The position numbers were made by a program, and so were the translations under genes. DNA of 64,000 nucleotides from Pararhizobium sp. (GTDB taxonomy: Bacteria > Pseudomonadota > Alphaproteobacteria > Rhizobiales > Rhizobiaceae): the NCBI GenBank assembly GCA_017794825.1, contig CP051237.1:4110501-4174500 (forward strand), written 5' to 3'. This document shows positions 61,642-64,000 of the stretch, piece by piece. The number at the start of each line of letters is the position of its first letter. Position 1 is the first letter of the stretch. Under the pieces are notes generated by a model. It did not search any database and had not been told where the DNA came from. It saw only the letters and a program-made list of their open reading frames with translations.

Positions 61642-62406
61642 ATGGCATCGAGGTATCCGAAGCATGGCGGTGTAATTGTAACCGGTGCCGCCCAGGGAAT
61701 CGGTCGTCGGCTGGCGCTGATGCTCGCGGCGGACGGCGTCGATGTCTGCATTGCCGATCTCAACGATGAAGGCGGTCGGGCCGTCGTTGAAGAACCGGTC
61801 GATGGCACAGGCCGGCTGATCTTCGTCAACACGGACGTGTCGGACGAAGCGAGTTGCGCCAATGCAGTCGCCCTGACGGTTGAAGCATTCGGCAGCGTAT
61901 TCGGTCTCGTCAACAACGCCTCGATCTTCTCGACACTGCAGATGCGTCCTTTCTGGGAAATTCCGACGGACGAATGGGACACCGTCCAGACAGTGAACCT
62001 CAAGGGCGTCTTCAACATGTCCCGCGCCGCTCTGGAGCCCCTGCGTGCTTCGGAAGCTGGGTCCATCGTCAACATAGCCTCCTCGACACTGCTTTTCGGT
62101 CGTCAGAACTACGCTCATTACGTGGCGTCGAAAGCGGGGGTCATGGGCCTGAGCCGTGCCATGGCACGCGAACTGGGCGGGTTCAACATTCGGGTGAATA
62201 CGGTTACGCCCGGTCCCACCTTCACCGAGATCGAGAGGAAGACGGTCACGCCGGAACAGCGCGAGGCGATGATACGGCAGCAGTGTCTCGCCCGGGCTGC
62301 CGGGCCCGAGGACATTGCCGGTCCAATCATGTTCCTGCTGTCATCGGATGCCCGCTGGGTTACCGGGCAGCTCTTGAACGCAGACGGCGGAATGATCACG
62401 CACTAA
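61642..62406 (+). CDS. Short-chain dehydrogenase/reductase
   Basis: A 254-residue SDR from ATG 61642 with GGGAGA upstream. Cofactor loop VTGAAQGIGRRLALML, NNAS variant in LVNNASIFS, catalytic Ser in VNIASSTLLFG and Tyr/Lys in HYVASKAGV. It sits in the HyuAB operon followed by an aldehyde dehydrogenase, so an alcohol-to-aldehyde or ketone step is likely. Confidence 0.88.
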   Translation: MASRYPKHGGVIVTGAAQGIGRRLALMLAADGVDVCIADLNDEGGRAVVEEPVDGTGRLIFVNTDVSDEASCANAVALTVEAFGSVFGLVNNASIFSTLQMRPFWEIPTDEWDTVQTVNLKGVFNMSRAALEPLRASEAGSIVNIASSTLLFGRQNYAHYVASKAGVMGLSRAMARELGGFNIRVNTVTPGPTFTEIERKTVTPEQREAMIRQQCLARAAGPEDIAGPIMFLLSSDARWVTGQLLNADGGMITH

Positions 62407-62436
62407 CCGGACGGCACCGAACAGCTGGAGATCGAT

Positions 62437-63891
62437 ATGATATATGTGACACGGGCCGATCGCATGCTGATCGGCGGCGAACTCGTCCATGCACGCAGCG
62501 GGGAGTTCGACGAGTCGATCAATCCCGCGACGGAGGAAACGATAGGGCGTGTCCCTCGTGGCGGGGCGGAGGACGTGGATGCGGCCATAAGGGCGGCGGA
62601 GACCGCATGGCCTGAATGGGCGGCGTTGACGCCAGCTCTTCGCGGCAAGTCGATGCGTGCTTTCGGCGAGGCATTGCGGGCGCGCGCGGAAGAAATCCTG
62701 AAGGTCGAGGTGGCGGATACCGGCAATACGGTGACGCCCATGCGTGGCGATGTGGGAATGGCCGTCGAAAGTCTCGACTACTATGCGGGACTGGCTCACG
62801 AGGTGAAGGGCCAGACGATACCGGCCACATACGAGAATCTCCACCTTACCGTGCGAGAGCCTTACGGCGTCGTGGTCCGCATCGCGCCGTTCAATCACCC
62901 GCTGATGTTTGCCGTTGCCCGCACCGCGGCGGCGCTTGCGGCGGGCAACGCCGTCGTGGTGAAGCCGCCGGAAACTAGCCCCTTGTCGGCAATGATCCTC
63001 GCGGAGATCGCCAGGGAAGTGCTTCCTCCGGGCGTCTTCAACATCGTGACGGGAGGCGGTCTCACTGTCGGAGACGCACTCGTACGCCACCCCGGCGTCA
63101 AGCGGATCGCCTTCATCGGATCGCCCTCGACGGGACGGGCGATCCAGCGTGCCGCCGCGGAGGAGGCGGTAAAGCACGTGACGCTGGAACTGGGCGGCAA
63201 GAACCCGCTGATCGCATTTCCCGACACGGATCCGCAGACGATCGCCGACGCCGCGGTACACGGCATGAATTTCGCGTGGCAGGGCCAGTCCTGTGGATCG
63301 ACCTCCCGACTTCTCTTGCATGAGGATATCCACGACCGGGTGCTGGAGTTGCTCGTGGAAAAGGTGAAGGCGATCAGGATCGGCGATCCCCAGGATCCCG
63401 AAACAGGTATGGGACCGGTCAACTCACGAATGCAATACGACAAGGTCATGTCATATTTCGAGGCTGCGAAGTCCGATGGCGCGACGTTGATGACGGGCGC
63501 GCGTCGCCCCGAAGGTCCTCTTTTCGCAAAAGGCTTCTGGGTCGAACCGACGGTCTATTCCGGAGTGATGCCCGGCATGCGCATCTGGCAGGAGGAGGTT
63601 TTCGGGCCCATCCTGTCGGTCGGTCGCTGGAAGTCCTTCGAGGAGGCCGTCGAGATGGCAAACAGCACCGAATACGGTCTCACCGCGGCTGTATGGAGCA
63701 ACGACATCAACAACGCTCTCCGCATGGTGCGAAAGATCCGCTCCGGCCATACTTGGGTGAACGCGTGCTCCGCCCATTATCTCGGAGTGCCTTTCGGCGG
63801 AATGAAGAATTCCGGGGTGGGGCGCGAGGAAGGCATCGAGGAGATGCTCAGCTACACCGAACTGAAAACCATTAACATCAATTTGAAGTAG
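62437..63891 (+). CDS. Aldehyde dehydrogenase
   Basis: A 484-residue NAD(P)-dependent enzyme. Cofactor-binding block VVRIAPFNHPLMFAVARTAAALAAGNAVVVKPPETSPLSA, GSPSTGRAIQRAAAEEAVKHVTLELGGKNP with the general-base Glu, and the catalytic Cys in WQGQSCGSTSRLL are present. C-terminal EEVFGPILSVGRW and GGMKNSGVGREEGIEEMLSYTELKTININ match the family. It probably oxidises the product of the preceding SDR or a cleavage product made by the aldolase. Confidence 0.92.
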   Translation: MIYVTRADRMLIGGELVHARSGEFDESINPATEETIGRVPRGGAEDVDAAIRAAETAWPEWAALTPALRGKSMRAFGEALRARAEEILKVEVADTGNTVTPMRGDVGMAVESLDYYAGLAHEVKGQTIPATYENLHLTVREPYGVVVRIAPFNHPLMFAVARTAAALAAGNAVVVKPPETSPLSAMILAEIAREVLPPGVFNIVTGGGLTVGDALVRHPGVKRIAFIGSPSTGRAIQRAAAEEAVKHVTLELGGKNPLIAFPDTDPQTIADAAVHGMNFAWQGQSCGSTSRLLLHEDIHDRVLELLVEKVKAIRIGDPQDPETGMGPVNSRMQYDKVMSYFEAAKSDGATLMTGARRPEGPLFAKGFWVEPTVYSGVMPGMRIWQEEVFGPILSVGRWKSFEEAVEMANSTEYGLTAAVWSNDINNALRMVRKIRSGHTWVNACSAHYLGVPFGGMKNSGVGREEGIEEMLSYTELKTININLK

Positions 63892-63898
63892 GATCATC

Positions 63899-64000
63899 AT
63901 GAACGACGATGTCATCGTAAAGTCGACGATTCAGGAACTCGTGATCGCCAATCGCGCGCTCGCGGCAGAGAATGTCATCGACGACTTCGGTCATGTCAGT
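63899..64000 (+). CDS. Class II aldolase-family protein (cut by window end)
   Basis: Only the first 34 residues are present (MNDDVIVKSTIQELVIANRALAAENVIDDFGHVS). NRALAAENVIDDFGHVS aligns with NRILANERVLDGFGHVS of the aldolase at 51220, so the two are paralogs in one cluster. ATG 63899 follows the aldehyde dehydrogenase by seven bases, so it belongs to the same operon. Confidence 0.75.
   Translation, partial: MNDDVIVKSTIQELVIANRALAAENVIDDFGHVS

Overview
The window looks chromosomal and comes from an alphaproteobacterium of the order Hyphomicrobiales (Rhizobiales). The reasons are the GC-rich codon use, the ilvI-ilvH and ilvC loci, the pdxJ type, an Omp25/31-type outer-membrane protein and a dense set of ABC-transporter catabolic clusters. 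The genus cannot be fixed from sequence alone (Mesorhizobium, Hoeflea and Nitratireductor relatives are all plausible).

Left part (1-23.6 kb). A lower-GC patch carries the end of a trypsin-like peptidase gene, an IS630-family element with its transposase split at an A8 run, a block of four direct repeats and a TacA/TacT-type toxin-antitoxin pair. Core genes follow: a HerA-like ATPase; ilvI-ilvH behind a leader peptide rich in Leu/Ile/Val codons with a terminator (an attenuator); a LysE-type exporter; a cobalt-type nitrile hydratase operon ending in a thioesterase; a RecD-like helicase; pdxJ; an outer-membrane protein; and small conserved proteins. A three-gene set at 16.7-18.7 kb (small exported protein, C39 peptidase, coiled-coil plus beta-barrel outer-membrane protein) resembles a stripped-down Fap-type export system. 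TetR, ilvC, an endonuclease-like gene, a PhzF-like gene and tRNA-Lys(CTT) complete this part.

Right part (23.6-64 kb) looks like accessory DNA placed after the tRNA gene. It contains (i) a dehydrogenase/epimerase pair next to an ABC importer, controlled by an unusual regulator that joins an XRE-type DNA-binding domain to a periplasmic-binding-protein-like sensor; (ii) a ~4-kb mobile element with an AlpA-like HTH protein and a split Toprim primase/helicase, with iteron-like repeats and a short flanking direct repeat but no visible integrase; (iii) a catabolic cluster at 35-49 kb with a flavin monooxygenase, SDR, two alpha/beta hydrolases, MarR, ABC importer, PanE-like reductase, M20 amidohydrolase, polysaccharide-deacetylase-like hydrolase, AraC and flavin reductase, two of whose operons share a 68-bp promoter block; and (iv) a second catabolic cluster at 49-64 kb with two LysR regulators, two class II aldolases, a LigM-like tetrahydrofolate-dependent demethylase, a sugar-type ABC importer, HyuA/HyuB-type subunits (HyuB carrying an acetone-carboxylase-gamma-like zinc domain), an SDR and an aldehyde dehydrogenase.

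The two catabolic clusters read as import, ring or side-chain attack, and oxidation to central metabolites of unknown, possibly methoxylated or nitrogen-heterocyclic, compounds. The substrates cannot be named from sequence.
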